In this document: positions 63,388 to 64,000 of the stretch, one piece after another | Layout of the letters: the number at the start of each line of letters is the position of its first letter | Numbering within the stretch: position 1 is the first letter of the stretch | NCBI RefSeq assembly: GCF_003853415.1 | Contig: NZ_QTPP01000037.1 | Location: forward strand, 1 to 64,000 | Direction of reading: 5' to 3' | DNA: 64,000 nt | DNA from: Burkholderia sp. Bp9142 | Lineage (GTDB): Bacteria; Pseudomonadota; Gammaproteobacteria; Burkholderiales; Burkholderiaceae | Made by a program: the position numbers and the translations under genes | Notes under the pieces: model-generated | The model's input: the letters and a program-made list of their open reading frames with translations, nothing else | Told to the model about the DNA's origin: nothing | The model's database searches: none

Positions 63388-64000
63388 ATGGATACGTTAC
63401 AAAACATGCGGGTATTCGTCCGCGTGGTCGACGCGGGGAGCTTTACCGCGGCCGCCCAGCAGATGAATTCGACCACCGCCTATGCGTCGCGCGCCGTGTC
63501 GGATCTCGAGGCGCACCTGCGCACGCGCCTCCTGAACCGGACGACGCGTCGGATCGCGCTGACCGAAGCCGGCGAGCGCTACCTGCAGCGCTGCGAGCAG
63601 ATCCTCGCGTACGTCGACCAGGCCGAAGCCGAAGCGGGCGACGCGCATGCGCGCCCGTCGGGCAAGCTGAAGGTCCATTGCTTCACGAGCCTCGGGCAGC
63701 ACTACCTGGTGCCGGCCATCGCGCGCTATCGGCAGCGTTATCCGGACGTGCACGTCGAACTGACGCTCGCGCAGCGCATGCCCGACCTGCTCGACGAGGG
63801 GTACGACGTCGCGATCGTCGTCGGCCGCGACCTGCCCGATTCGGGGCTCGTGTCGCAGCGGCTCGGCGAGAGCTATAGCGTCGTGTGCGCGTCGCCCGGC
63901 TATGTCGACGCGCACGGCGCGCCGCAGACGCCGGCGGATCTCGCGCAGCACGTCTGTCTCGGGATGGTCGCGCCGGGCTTTCACTTCGACGAGTGGTCGC
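63388..64000 (+). CDS. LysR-family transcriptional regulator, partial (3' end outside window)
   Basis: The first 204 residues of a LysR regulator. The helix-turn-helix region is VRVVDAGSFTAAAQQMNSTTAYASRAVSDLE (core DAGSFTAAAQQM) and the effector-binding domain begins at SGKLKVHCFTSLGQHYLVP. It is divergent from the four-gene efflux operon, the same layout as AaeR and the aae genes, so it probably senses an aromatic acid and induces the pump. The start at 63388 (MDTLQNMRVF) is the family-like one; ATG at 63383 is out of frame. Confidence 0.9.
   Translation, partial: MDTLQNMRVFVRVVDAGSFTAAAQQMNSTTAYASRAVSDLEAHLRTRLLNRTTRRIALTEAGERYLQRCEQILAYVDQAEAEAGDAHARPSGKLKVHCFTSLGQHYLVPAIARYRQRYPDVHVELTLAQRMPDLLDEGYDVAIVVGRDLPDSGLVSQRLGESYSVVCASPGYVDAHGAPQTPADLAQHVCLGMVAPGFHFDEWS

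Overview
The window is about 64 kb of very GC-rich DNA with strong third-position G/C bias. It is densely packed with ordinary bacterial genes. The near full-length protein signatures (split iol loci with an ibpA/iatA/iatP-type inositol importer, iolC fused to a DUF2090 domain, FUSC/DUF1656 efflux operon, AcpA-type phosphatase) and the large LysR content point to a betaproteobacterial chromosome, most likely Burkholderia (cepacia complex-like). I see no rRNA, tRNA, CRISPR, prophage or insertion sequence, and no obvious compositional island.

Layout. 1-3415: a translationally coupled run of a DoxX-like tail, an exported VOC protein, a DUF1275 membrane protein and an AlgE-like outer-membrane protein. 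3518-6686: divergent acpA-type phosphatase lipoprotein and di-haem cytochrome c peroxidase. 6792-14827: small exported protein, Nudix hydrolase, glnS, glycine-zipper lipoprotein, RBBP9-type hydrolase, CaiB/BaiF CoA-transferase, alaS. 14971-17251: LysR regulator divergent from a YbfB-type transporter with a clear operator between them. 17374-22105: Nudix protein, a hotdog thioesterase and a four-gene LivHMGF-type ABC transporter that lacks a binding protein and has an altered P-loop in LivF. 22268-23531: SDR and UPF0303 protein.

23618-40256 is a complete myo-inositol catabolic region. iolC-iolD-iolE-iolB run leftward. The importer (binding protein, ATPase, permease), two sugar-isomerase-like TIM barrels, iolG, a second Gfo/Idh/MocA dehydrogenase and the RpiR-type regulator iolR run rightward. 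mmsA (iolA), which finishes the pathway to acetyl-CoA and propionyl-CoA type products, converges on iolR and is divergent from a LysR gene. Sites matching GGAA-N6-TTCC lie in the iolC/importer divergent region (one perfect, one near-perfect, centres 30 bp apart) and upstream of iolR (one perfect). This suggests one IolR regulon with autoregulation.

40366-47716: LysR, TusA-like protein, an unknown small protein, then an overlapping OmpR-type regulator / LysM-FecR periplasmic protein / CHASE2 histidine kinase operon and a DUF4136 lipoprotein. 47791-54990: galU, valS, and divergent uvrD-mtnN. 55057-58379: Fsr-like MFS exporter and a chemoreceptor. 58399-63230: a four-gene tripartite efflux operon (outer-membrane factor, FUSC pump, DUF1656, HlyD adaptor), divergent from a LysR gene cut by the window end.

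The most unusual items are the LysM-FecR/CHASE2/OmpR signalling operon, the Lys-to-Arg change in the LivF Walker A motif of a binding-protein-less importer, and the lack of any stop codon between the DoxX-like tail and the VOC gene. The two stop codons that sit in terminator hairpin loops and the tandem IolR-like sites also deserve a second look.
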